Shown here: one piece after another, positions 1 through 6,015 of the stretch | Layout: the number at the start of each line of letters is the position of its first letter | Numbering within the stretch: the first letter of the stretch is position 1 | Source of the DNA: Pedosphaera sp. | GTDB taxonomy: Bacteria > Verrucomicrobiota > Verrucomicrobiia > Limisphaerales > SIAT01 | Assembly: GCA_009691645.1 (NCBI GenBank) | Contig: SIAT01000113.1 | Span: 1 to 6,015 of the forward strand | DNA: 6,015 nucleotides | Direction: 5' to 3' | Program-made: the position numbers and the translations under genes | Notes under the pieces: model-generated | The model's database searches: none | What the model was told of the DNA's origin: nothing | The model's input: only the letters and a program-made list of their open reading frames with translations

Positions 1-461
1 TAGCCATAGACTTTCGGCAGCGGCGAATCCGGAATCATGTCATTCGAGAGATGCCATTTGCCAAAGTGCGCCGTCGCATAGCCCGCCGACTGCAGCATCT
101 TCGGCAGCGTCGGCGTCTTCGGGTCGAGCCAGTCCGGCATGTTGCGCTGTGCGTTGTTCTTCACATACGCAAAGTGGCCGTCGATATTGTAGCGCGCGGG
201 GAAATGCCCCGTCATCACCGCCGTGCGGCTCGGCGAGCACACGCCGCTGGCGACGGTGAAGCGCGAGAAGTCCGTTCCCTCCTTCGCGAGACGATCAATG
301 TTCGGCGTCTTCACATAGGGATGCCCGTGGCACGACAAATCGCCCCAGCCCCAGTCATCGGCGAAGATGAAGACGATGTTGGGTTTTGATGGGGCGGCGG
401 CATGAAGTGCAGCGAGCGGCGCGAGCAGTAGGGCAGTGAGGAGTGCGAGGGTGTGTTTCAT
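1..461 (-). CDS. Exported formylglycine-type sulfatase, N-terminal part (C-terminus beyond left edge)
   Basis: Type I sulfatase that hydrolyses a sulfate ester, probably on a glycan, outside the cytoplasm. I translated the minus strand from the ATG at 461-459; the frame stays open for 153 codons and leaves the window. Residues 1-22 are a Sec signal peptide (MKHTLALLTALLLAPLAALH then AA) with no twin arginine. The mature part begins with PNIVFIFADDWGWGDL, whose D35 and D36 are the usual metal ligands. C75 lies in CSPSRTAVMTG, the sulfatase signature 1 (C-x-P-S-R), so C75 should become formylglycine and R79 stabilise it. GKWH at 134-137 supplies the conserved active-site Lys and His. This start is chosen because it gives the signal peptide and matches two sister leaders in the window. 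The preceding stop is 53 bp upstream. No formylglycine-generating enzyme is in the window. The substrate cannot be told from this half, and about two thirds of a normal sulfatase is missing. Confidence 0.95.
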   Translation of the reverse strand, partial: MKHTLALLTALLLAPLAALHAAAPSKPNIVFIFADDWGWGDLSCHGHPYVKTPNIDRLAKEGTDFSRFTVASGVCSPSRTAVMTGHFPARYNIDGHFAYVKNNAQRNMPDWLDPKTPTLPKMLQSAGYATAHFGKWHLSNDMIPDSPLPKVYG

Positions 462-507
462 GGTGATTTCATGGTTTGGTTTCTGGAATGCGGCTGATCC
501 ATTCGCG
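396..507 (-). repeat. Direct repeat copy B: sialidase 3' fossil plus signal-peptide leader
   Basis: This segment aligns without gaps to 4102-4213. Around the stop and start (about 53 bases from 509 to 457) I count 45 identities. In the following 63 bases, the signal peptide after its ATG, I count 47. It carries a fossil sialidase C-terminus, the 7-nt gap and the sulfatase leader. Confidence 0.75.
469..507 (-). pseudogene. Fossil 3' end of a sialidase-like gene in the SGNH-sulfatase spacer
   Basis: Read from 507 down to 469, the spacer encodes REWISRIPETKP followed by TGA. The intact sialidase-like gene ends RELISRLPETKP and TGA at 4213-4175. Several of the DNA differences are synonymous (GAG/GAA, CGT/CGC, CCG/CCA), as expected if both were once coding. 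The gap from the TGA to the next ATG is 7 nt in both places. In-frame reading further upstream meets a TGA at 513-511 and then the unrelated end of the SGNH gene, so only about 13 codons survive. It is not translated as a gene now. The alternative, a chance match, is unlikely because the match runs without gaps through the stop and into the next leader. Confidence 0.75.
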
Positions 508-514
508 CCATCAG

Positions 515-1498
515 TCAGCGTTTCTCCATCTGCGCTTCGATACTCGCGGCCACGGCGGTGGCGAGGACTGCGTAGCCTTCGGGGGCGAAATGAACGTCGT
601 TGGCGCGGCCGACCTTCTCCTGCACGGGGAGCACGGCGGCGTAGAGATCATCAATGGCGACGCCGTTCTCCTTCATGAACTGCACGGCAAGTTTGTTGCG
701 CTCCTCGATGCTGTCGAACTTCCGTGTGGGCGAGAGCACGCCGCCCATGGGCACGGGCGTGGTGGTGGCAAAGATGAGTCTGGCACCGGTGGCTTTCATC
801 TGGGTGACGAGCTTGCGCAGGTTTTCGATGTATTGCTCGCGGCTCGCGCGTTGCGTGGTCTCTGAGGCGAATTTGGCGTCGTGAAGGCCGAAGTTGAAGT
901 GAATGATGTCCCACTTCCCGTCGCCGAGCCACGCAGTCATCTTTTCGAGGCCGACATCGGTCGCGCCGCCGTTTTGCGGGATGCGGTGGATGTTGGCTTT
1001 GCCTTTGAGCTTCTCACGCACAGGCACGGTGTAGCCGATGGAGACGGAGTCGCCGATGAGCAGCACGCGTGGCAGACCTGGCACATCCTGGACGGGTTTC
1101 ATCGCGTCGTTTCCCTTGGAGTCCGAGTCCGCGACGGATTCGCCCTCATTGGCTTTGTCGAGGCCGAGCTTCTTCAGTTCGGCCTGTTTCGCCAGAAGAG
1201 GTTCGATGGCCGGGTCGATGACGAGGAGTGCCTTTTTTAATGCAGCCTCATAGGCTCCGGTCGCGGCCTTGTAGGTCTTGCTGGCGTTCTTGTCGCGATC
1301 GGCCGGGAACTTGCGCCGGTCGTCGGTATAGGCCTTGCGCGCGGTGCTGTAAGTCTTCGCGGCTTCCCGCATCGGTGGCGTGCGCTTGGCGGCGGTTTCG
1401 ACATCGGTGAGGCGTTTTTTCTCGGCGTCGGTGAGCGGATCCGCGGCGAATGCCTGGACGGCGAGCAAGGCAAGGATGAGAGCGAGGGCGTGTTTCAT
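515..1498 (-). CDS. Exported SGNH/GDSL-family hydrolase with charged helical N-terminal region
   Basis: A 327-residue exported SGNH hydrolase, probably an esterase or carbohydrate deacylase. Residues 1-18 are a Sec signal peptide with likely cleavage after AFA. Residues about 20-130 are Lys/Glu/Ala-rich and predicted helical, with no recognised domain. The catalytic domain starts near 143. Block I is LLIGDSVSIG with nucleophile S151. Block II is the NGG at 176-178. Block III is FGLHD at 203-207, where H206 stands in the place usually held by Asn. Block V is DVHF at 301-304, giving D301 and H303 as the remaining catalytic pair. The start ATG overlaps the stop of the oxidoreductase as ATGA, so translation is probably coupled to it. 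No Shine-Dalgarno sequence is visible. The acyl group removed and the substrate are unknown; the setting suggests a substituted glycan. Its leader is related in style to the others but is clearly a different sequence. Confidence 0.92.
   Translation of the reverse strand: MKHALALILALLAVQAFAADPLTDAEKKRLTDVETAAKRTPPMREAAKTYSTARKAYTDDRRKFPADRDKNASKTYKAATGAYEAALKKALLVIDPAIEPLLAKQAELKKLGLDKANEGESVADSDSKGNDAMKPVQDVPGLPRVLLIGDSVSIGYTVPVREKLKGKANIHRIPQNGGATDVGLEKMTAWLGDGKWDIIHFNFGLHDAKFASETTQRASREQYIENLRKLVTQMKATGARLIFATTTPVPMGGVLSPTRKFDSIEERNKLAVQFMKENGVAIDDLYAAVLPVQEKVGRANDVHFAPEGYAVLATAVAASIEAQMEKR
1495..1498 (-). promoter_or_regulatory. ATGA stop/start overlap coupling oxidoreductase and SGNH hydrolase
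   Basis: The TGA that ends the oxidoreductase (1497-1495) shares two bases with the ATG of the SGNH hydrolase (1498-1496). Such overlaps commonly allow terminating ribosomes to restart. No purine-rich ribosome binding site precedes the ATG, which makes coupling more likely to be the main route of translation. Confidence 0.8.
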
Positions 1499-4167
1499 GG
1501 TTGGGCGGATTGGAAAAGTTGGCGCGCAAAGGTGATGGCAAAGTCGCCTGCGGTTTTTGTTTCTGAGGGAATCGTCGGAGTCTTTCCGGTGATGGCCTTC
1601 AAACGTTCGACGGCCTGCTTTCGCTCATCATCTCCCAACGGCACATCGACACCCCATTTCGCCTTCGAAGCGAGCGGCACCGCATTGTCGCGATCGATTT
1701 CGCCGGGACGATCCATGATGCGGTAGAGCGCCAGGATCTGAGTGGCACGCCACAGCTCCGTGCCCCATGGCACGTCGCCATACCAGCGCTGGATGAGCGT
1801 GCAGCCGGAGTCGAGGAGCACTTGCTGCACTGCCAGCGGCTTCACGGCGCGAGGTTGAATCGCGTGCTTCACGGCAAGGGCGGCGATGGTGCCGGCAGCC
1901 TGGCCGGTGAGCATGGTGATGGGTTGCAGGCGCGTGGCACCATTCGCAATGCGCGACTGCGAGATGTTCTTCTCGGCGGGAATAAAGCCGTCGATCTTCT
2001 CGGGGATGAAGACGTCGAATGGCACCTGGAAGGGACCGCCGCCGGTGGGCAGTTCGCCAGCGTCGAGATCAGGTTCGATGGCGTGGCCTGTTTTTCCGTG
2101 ATCGAGATCCATGAAGTAGTCACCCATCGCAACGGAGGTGGTGACGTGCTTCGCCTTTTCAAAGCGCCCGAGATCATGCGCGGTGAGCGTCTGCACGCCG
2201 ATGATGCGGCGGCACTCGCGCACATACGGATGCTGAGGAAGATGGGCGGCGATGGCTTCGAGATCAGCGCGGAGATTCAGCGCCTTCATCTTCGCGCGGT
2301 TCGCCTCCGTGTTGTAGCCCTCGTCCTCCGCGAGCGACCAATTCACGCCCAAGTGCTGGAAGTAATAGAGCGCGCCGAGAGTCTTGTAGATGCCTTCGCG
2401 CTCATCGACGAGACGCTGCGCGGGGTCTTCGATGGTCGCAACCGTGACGGGGTAATCATTGCCGCCGTTGAATCCGGCCTGCGTGTGCCGCCACCGGCTG
2501 CTTTCGCCGATGAGCGGGCTTTCGGTGTCCACCATTCCGCGCCAGGCGAAGTAGGCGGACCAATGCCGATCGCCTTTGTAGCCCTTGCCCGCGCCGCCCC
2601 AGACGACGATGCCGTCGTTCGTGTATTTGCGGTAACGCTTGCCGCTGCCCTTGTCGTAGCCGGGTGGCGGTTCTTGGATCTTCAGGTGCTCCGGCACCCC
2701 GCCGGGATACTCGCGCACGACGCATGTCCACGTGTGATCCTGCACGAGCGCGGCGGGGTCGAGCCTGTCGCTGGTCACATTACCCACGCGGTAACGCGCG
2801 CCAGTAAGCGGGATGACATCACCGTATTCAGTGGCGTCGATGAGCACTTTGCAGGCGAGGTCCCGCTTGCTGCCATCAGCAAAGGCGAGCGTGGCACCAG
2901 TGACGGTGTCGCCTTGTTTTCTCACCGCGGAAACGCGCGTGCGCAGCGACACATCGAGCACCGCACCGCGACCGCGGGCTTCCTGGATGAAGCCATACAT
3001 CATCGCGCGCGCGGTCTTCGGCTCGTAGCCGCCTTCGAGTTGATCTGGCCAGCCATAGTAGGCTACGAGCGGGTCTTTCTCGAGCGTGAGGTAGTGCAGC
3101 ACCATGCTTTCGTGAAACTCGCGGTAGATACCGCGCTCGCGCACGGGGAACTTCATCCACACGCTGTCCTCATCCATCGTCGTGACCGCCGCAGCCGCCA
3201 TCTGGCCGCCGATCCAGTCCGTTTGTTCGAGCATTAGCACCCGCGCACCGAGCCTCGCCGCCTGCACCGCCGCCGCCCAGCCTCCGGTGCCCGCGCCCGC
3301 GACAATCAGGTCATAGTCCTTCGCGAGCTTCGTTGGTGGCGCGTCGATCTCCTGCGTTTTCCAGAGTGCACGCACGACGGGATAATCGGGATCTCCGGCC
3401 GAGATGGCCGCGTTGCGCTTCGCCAGCCGCGCCGGGTCCGCGGTGACTTCCACAGGCTTCAGCGCCTCGATGCGAAAGGCCGTCGCCGAGGCAAACCGCG
3501 TGCAATACAGGCCCTGAGCACCTTTCGTGAACTCATCGTTCAAAGCCGAAATGCGCGCCTGCTCGATGCCATCCTGATCATACACGACCGCTTCGAGCCG
3601 GTTCTTCTGCATCGTGAACGAGAGCGACCACCGCTGGCCCGCCCGATACCGGTGCAAAGTGACGTGACCCGTCGGACGCCGTTCCTTCAGGTCCGGCAGC
3701 GGCACCGCATCGAGCGGCGATTCGACGCCCTCCTTCACGATCAGCAATTCCAGCCGCTGCGTGCCGCGGAAGCGCGCCAGGTAATAGTTATCCCGATCCT
3801 TCACACGACCCGCGATGCCAAACGAAACAGCATCGTCCTCCGTCTTCGTGAATGGCACGACGATGCGCGCATCCGTGAGCGAGTTCGCAGGCTTCGGCTG
3901 AAGCGTGTAGCCATCAAACACAATGAGGCTCGAGTGATTCTTGATCGTTTGCCGCAGCGCCCCGTTGCCATCCACAGCCCAGTTGCGACTCGGACGCACG
4001 TTGGTGAGATCGCGCCAGCCCTTGGGCGTGCGGCCATAGGCGGTGTGCGAGAAGGTCTCCTCGTAGAGCAGACTGTCCTCGGGCTCGGGCGCAGATGATT
4101 CAGCGGCATGCAGCGCAGTCAAAGGCCCGAGCAGCAGTGCGGTGAAGATGGCGAGGGGGTGCTTCAT
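1495..4167 (-). CDS. Exported LamG-like / FAD-dependent oxidoreductase fusion
   Basis: An 890-residue protein, probably extracytoplasmic. Residues 1-22 form a Sec signal peptide (MKHPLAIFTALLLGPLTALH then AA) without a twin-arginine motif. Residues about 31-236 look like a beta-sandwich of the concanavalin/LamG type (segments such as NYYLARF and LEAVVYDQDG), often carbohydrate-related. The flavin domain begins at 285: DLIVAGAGTGGWAAA contains GxGxxG (G291, G293, G296), and E314 at the end of the second strand would bind the FAD ribose. The GG at 320-321, LIDATEYGD at 442-450 and the late SRIANGATRLQPITMLTGQA segment (738-757) fit the FAD_oxidored family (PF12831). The last 90 residues or so are unassigned. 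The substrate is unknown. The ATG is 7 nt after the sialidase-like stop and the end overlaps the next start. An exported flavoprotein without a Tat signal is unusual, since FAD enzymes are often folded before export. Domain assignments are by eye. Confidence 0.9.
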   Translation of the reverse strand: MKHPLAIFTALLLGPLTALHAAESSAPEPEDSLLYEETFSHTAYGRTPKGWRDLTNVRPSRNWAVDGNGALRQTIKNHSSLIVFDGYTLQPKPANSLTDARIVVPFTKTEDDAVSFGIAGRVKDRDNYYLARFRGTQRLELLIVKEGVESPLDAVPLPDLKERRPTGHVTLHRYRAGQRWSLSFTMQKNRLEAVVYDQDGIEQARISALNDEFTKGAQGLYCTRFASATAFRIEALKPVEVTADPARLAKRNAAISAGDPDYPVVRALWKTQEIDAPPTKLAKDYDLIVAGAGTGGWAAAVQAARLGARVLMLEQTDWIGGQMAAAAVTTMDEDSVWMKFPVRERGIYREFHESMVLHYLTLEKDPLVAYYGWPDQLEGGYEPKTARAMMYGFIQEARGRGAVLDVSLRTRVSAVRKQGDTVTGATLAFADGSKRDLACKVLIDATEYGDVIPLTGARYRVGNVTSDRLDPAALVQDHTWTCVVREYPGGVPEHLKIQEPPPGYDKGSGKRYRKYTNDGIVVWGGAGKGYKGDRHWSAYFAWRGMVDTESPLIGESSRWRHTQAGFNGGNDYPVTVATIEDPAQRLVDEREGIYKTLGALYYFQHLGVNWSLAEDEGYNTEANRAKMKALNLRADLEAIAAHLPQHPYVRECRRIIGVQTLTAHDLGRFEKAKHVTTSVAMGDYFMDLDHGKTGHAIEPDLDAGELPTGGGPFQVPFDVFIPEKIDGFIPAEKNISQSRIANGATRLQPITMLTGQAAGTIAALAVKHAIQPRAVKPLAVQQVLLDSGCTLIQRWYGDVPWGTELWRATQILALYRIMDRPGEIDRDNAVPLASKAKWGVDVPLGDDERKQAVERLKAITGKTPTIPSETKTAGDFAITFARQLFQSAQP

Positions 4168-4213
4168 TGTGACTTCATGGTTTGGTTTCCGGAAGACGGC
4201 TGATCAACTCGCG
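4102..4213 (-). repeat. Direct repeat copy A: sialidase 3' end plus oxidoreductase leader
   Basis: Same orientation as copy B, 3706 bp away. It holds the true last 12 codons and stop of the sialidase-like gene, the 7-nt gap and the oxidoreductase signal peptide. The two copies bracket exactly the oxidoreductase and SGNH genes. Confidence 0.75.
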
Positions 4214-5250
4214 CAGGCGCACTTTGTCAGTGACTGGTTTCCCGGCGCGGACGTCTTCTTCGCGGAAGGAGGCCATGTGGATGACGCCTTTGGGTGAGCG
4301 GTGATAGTCATAGACGAGGTAGATCGTGCCGTCGGTGGCTTGCACGCCGTCGGGATAGGTCACGTCGTCGCGCTCGTCGATCATCAGTCCGCCCTGCCAG
4401 GATTTGCCGTCATCGTCGGAGAGGAACGCCATCAGCTTTTCGCGTTTCACCTTCTCGTTCAACCCGCCGTGCTTCACGAGCAGCAGCGCACCCGATTGCA
4501 GTCGTCGCAGGAAGAAGCGCGAGGTGGGATGGTGCATTGGGAGGTGTTGCACCAGTGTCCACGTCTTGCCCCGGTCTTTCGATAGCGTCTCCGCGAGTCC
4601 GTGACAGCGCACCATCATCCACAGCGTGCCGTCCTTGCGTTCGACGATCATCGGTTCGTCCGGGCCGCGTGAAGCCGCGGCTTCGATGTTCGCCGTGCCG
4701 CGGAGCGTGAAGGTCTCGCCCTTGTCCGTGCTGGCATACACTTTGATGCTGTTGTCCGCTTTCCACACCGAGGAGGTGAGCAGCCAGTCACCATTGGTCA
4801 GCACGGTGGGTTTGTTGAGCATGATGCCGTCGCCAATGCGATGCGGCGCGGACCACTTTGGCTCGGCGGCATCGGGTTCGTCGGTCACGATGGCCCACAC
4901 GCCGAAGCGCCCATCCTGCATATTCGCGCTCTGCCCCCAAAACACCCACAGCCGTCCGAGCGGATCGGTCCAAACGTTCGCCGACATCGCGCGCGTGCCC
5001 ACACGCGGCAGAATCATGAGCTTCACTTCCGACCACGTCTTGCCGTCATCATCGCTGCACTTGAGCACTTGAAAATTGCGCGTGCTCTCGACATCGCGTC
5101 CATAGACCGCCCACAGTCGCCCCTTCGCCGTTCGCTCGATGCCCGCCACGCCCTGGCGCTTTGTCGGCGGAATGTGCTGCGGCCATGGCGCGACGATGAC
5201 GTGCGCGGGTTGCAGGGCGAGGTCCGGTGAAGGCAAAGGCTTGGGCGGTT

Positions 5251-5252
5251 CG
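5251..5252 (-). other. Frameshift position in the sialidase-like gene
   Basis: Reading from 5316, the codons for L19-H20-A21-A22 run to 5251 and then AAC CGC, which is out of frame. The propeller frame instead reads GAA CCG CCC from 5251. The sister oxidoreductase gene has GCC GCT GAA at the same point, so a base appears to be missing after GCCGC. There is no slippery heptamer of the usual kind here, which argues against programmed frameshifting. Confidence 0.8.
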
Positions 5253-5312
5253 CGGCATGCAGCGCGGCAAGCGGTGCGAGCAGCAGCGCGGTGAGGAGCG
5301 TGAGGATGCGTT

Positions 5313-5316
5313 TCAT
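5313..5316 (-). promoter_or_regulatory. ATGA stop/start overlap between sulfatase and sialidase-like gene
   Basis: The TGA of the sulfatase (5315-5313) overlaps the ATG at 5316-5314 that begins the out-of-frame signal peptide. The same arrangement occurs at 1495-1498. An A-rich stretch coding for the lysine tail precedes it and could act as a weak ribosome binding site. The overlap supports 5316 as the genuine start. Confidence 0.75.
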
Positions 5317-6015
5317 TGCTTGGCTTTCTTGTTCTTCTTTTTCTCCGACGCGCCTTCGGCGGACTTGGTGCGCGGGGAGAGGTATTGATCGAACACATCG
5401 CCCTGGCCGAGGGCGCGCGGGTCGTTCTGTTTCTTGAGTTCGCTCATGAGCGTTTCGCGCAGGGCGGCGAGCTTTTCCGCGAAGGCGGGATTGGCGGCGA
5501 GGTTCACCACGCAATCAGGATCGCTGGCGAGATCAAACAACTGCTCGGCCGGACGTTTGCCGAAGGCGTGCTGCCAGAAAGGATCTTTCTCGCCGCTTTC
5601 CGTCGCAAGCGTTTTGCTCGGGCTGGCGTCGGTGTCCTTCGTGCCCAGTTCGGGATTGCCGCACGGCCAGCGGTCGGGCGCGAAGTTGTGGACGTAAAAC
5701 AAATTGCCGCTGCGAATCGCGCGCGCGGGATAGCCGAGGCCCGCCGGCGAGCCGAGCCGGGCAAGCACGTCGTTGCGCTCGCGGCCGACGATGACCGTGG
5801 CGCGTTCGCCCTTCGGTTCGTTGCGGAGCAAATCGGTGAAGCTTCGACCGGTGATGGGCGACATGCCCTGCGCGGTGCCATTCACGCCGAACAATTCGAG
5901 GAACGTCGGCGCGAGGTCGATGAAGCTCATGAACTCGGCGACGCGGCGGCCCGGTTTCGCGATGCCCGCAGGCCAGGTCGCGACGAACGGAATGTGATGC
6001 GCGTCGTCGTAGGTG
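5313..6015 (-). CDS. Sulfamidase-like (heparan N-sulfatase-like) sulfatase, C-terminal part
   Basis: The frame is open to the right edge, giving 233 residues of a sulfatase C-terminus; the apparent start at 5930 is only an internal Met. The visible part begins TYDDAHHIPFVATWPAGI, the usual strand before the C-terminal subdomain, followed by FIDLAPTFLELFGV. GRERNDVLAR, GYPARAIRSGNLFYV and FAPDRWPCGNPE resemble the block seen in bacterial relatives of N-sulfoglucosamine sulfohydrolase (RAIR...NF.PDRWP.G.P). LFDLASDPDCVVNLAANP is the common ending of this group. The active-site cysteine lies outside the window and cannot be checked. The protein ends in a lysine-rich tail (EKKKNKKAKQ). It is the first gene of the visible operon and its stop overlaps the next start. 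The subfamily is assigned from memory of the family pattern; a sulfatase of another subfamily is possible. Confidence 0.92.
   Translation of the reverse strand, partial: TYDDAHHIPFVATWPAGIAKPGRRVAEFMSFIDLAPTFLELFGVNGTAQGMSPITGRSFTDLLRNEPKGERATVIVGRERNDVLARLGSPAGLGYPARAIRSGNLFYVHNFAPDRWPCGNPELGTKDTDASPSKTLATESGEKDPFWQHAFGKRPAEQLFDLASDPDCVVNLAANPAFAEKLAALRETLMSELKKQNDPRALGQGDVFDQYLSPRTKSAEGASEKKKNKKAKQ

Larger units (their letters stand above)
4175..5316 (-). pseudogene. Sialidase-like (BNR/Asp-box) beta-propeller gene with a 1-nt frameshift after the signal peptide
   Basis: The body (5251-4175, 358 residues) resembles sialidase-type propellers of the BNR_2 class (PF13088). Four Asp-boxes are visible: SDDDGKTW (5056-5033), STDKGETF (4732-4709), SKDRGKTW (4582-4559) and SDDDGKSW (4420-4397). 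DEPMIVERKDG, MMVRC and TYPDGV near the C-terminus match typical propeller spots for binding Arg and a nucleophile-like Tyr, but a full sialidase triad was not confirmed. The proper start is the ATG at 5316, overlapping the upstream TGA. It yields MKRILTLLTALLLAPLAALH then AA, the cluster leader, but continues out of frame as NRPSLC. One base gained between 5252 and 5251 would join LHAA to EPPKPLPSPD and give a protein of about 380 residues. The other available start (ATG at 5398) gives an Arg/Pro-rich end without a signal and lies inside the sulfatase gene. The gene is either a recent pseudogene, a sequencing error or recoded. The rest of the frame is intact. Confidence 0.85.
5251..5316 (-). 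repeat. Third copy of the signal-peptide leader (signal part only)
   Basis: Codons 1-22 of the sialidase-like gene match the leader of the left-hand sulfatase at 50 of the 63 bases after the ATG by hand count, with most changes synonymous. Both share LLTALLLAPLAALHAA. The upstream sequence here is sulfatase coding sequence and is not part of the repeat. Confidence 0.75.

Noticed and set aside
457..472. Tiny leader frame MKSP-stop overlapping the left-hand sulfatase start
   Set aside because: It arises from the stop region of the sialidase fossil; four codons with no ribosome binding site give no support for a regulatory peptide.
462..514. Promoter in the 53-bp spacer before the left-hand sulfatase
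   Set aside because: No convincing -35/-10 pair is visible and the spacer is mostly explained by the gene fossil.
1822..3237. Plus-strand open frame of 471 codons opposite the oxidoreductase
   Set aside because: It lies wholly antisense to a well-supported gene, has no recognisable domain, and its His/Arg/Val/Ala-rich composition is what the reverse of a GC-rich coding frame produces.
3652..4098. Plus-strand frame of 148 codons opposite the oxidoreductase N-terminus
   Set aside because: Antisense shadow with Arg-rich composition and no domain features.
5317..5398. N-terminal extension of the sialidase-like frame starting at the ATG at 5398
   Set aside because: It is Arg/Pro-rich, has no signal peptide and lies entirely within the sulfatase coding sequence. 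The ATG at 5316 with the shared leader is a better start despite the frame break.
5313..5930. A short 205-residue gene starting at 5930
   Set aside because: The frame continues upstream to the window edge with typical sulfatase sequence (HHIPFVATWPAG), so the Met at 5930 is internal.

Overview
The window is a compact run of five genes, all on the minus strand. Transcription runs from the right edge (about 6015) to the left edge (1). The DNA is GC-rich. The predicted products look like exported carbohydrate-active enzymes: two formylglycine-type sulfatases, a sialidase-like beta-propeller, a LamG-like/FAD-dependent oxidoreductase fusion and an SGNH hydrolase. This content, the sulfatase richness, the recurrent leader ending TALLLAPLAALHAA and the lack of clear Shine-Dalgarno sequences suggest a member of the Verrucomicrobiota, perhaps near Prosthecobacter. 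Planctomycetota is the main alternative. The taxon is an inference from gene style, not from a marker gene.

Layout in transcription order. (1) 6015-5313 is the C-terminal part of a sulfamidase-like sulfatase, cut by the right edge. (2) 5316-4175 is a sialidase-like protein with four Asp-boxes. Its start overlaps the previous stop as ATGA, but its signal peptide is one base out of frame with the rest of the protein, so the gene carries an apparent frameshift at 5251/5252. (3) 4167-1495 is an 890-residue exported fusion of a jelly-roll-like domain with an FAD-dependent oxidoreductase. (4) 1498-515 is an SGNH/GDSL hydrolase that overlaps the oxidoreductase stop as ATGA. (5) 461-1 is the N-terminal part of a second sulfatase with its CSPSR active site, cut by the left edge. 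Gaps are 4-bp overlaps, 7 bp or 53 bp, so the set is very probably one operon whose promoter lies right of the window. No terminator, RNA gene, CRISPR array or transposase was seen.

Read together, the genes suggest outer-compartment breakdown of a sulfated, possibly acylated glycan, such as a glycosaminoglycan or mucin-like polymer. The sulfatases would remove sulfate, the SGNH enzyme would remove an acyl group, and the propeller protein would bind or cleave sugar. The oxidoreductase has no obvious role in known pathways of this type. The substrate is not determined by the sequence.

The most notable structure lies in the junctions. The oxidoreductase-SGNH pair is bracketed by two diverged direct repeats of about 112 bp (4102-4213 and 396-507). 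Each copy holds the last 12 codons of a sialidase-like gene, its stop, a 7-nt gap and the start of a signal peptide. The left copy is a fossil 3' end of a sialidase gene with no gene body attached. A third copy of the signal-peptide part starts the sialidase-like gene itself. This suggests that leaders and whole genes in the cluster have been shuffled by recombination at shared leader sequences.
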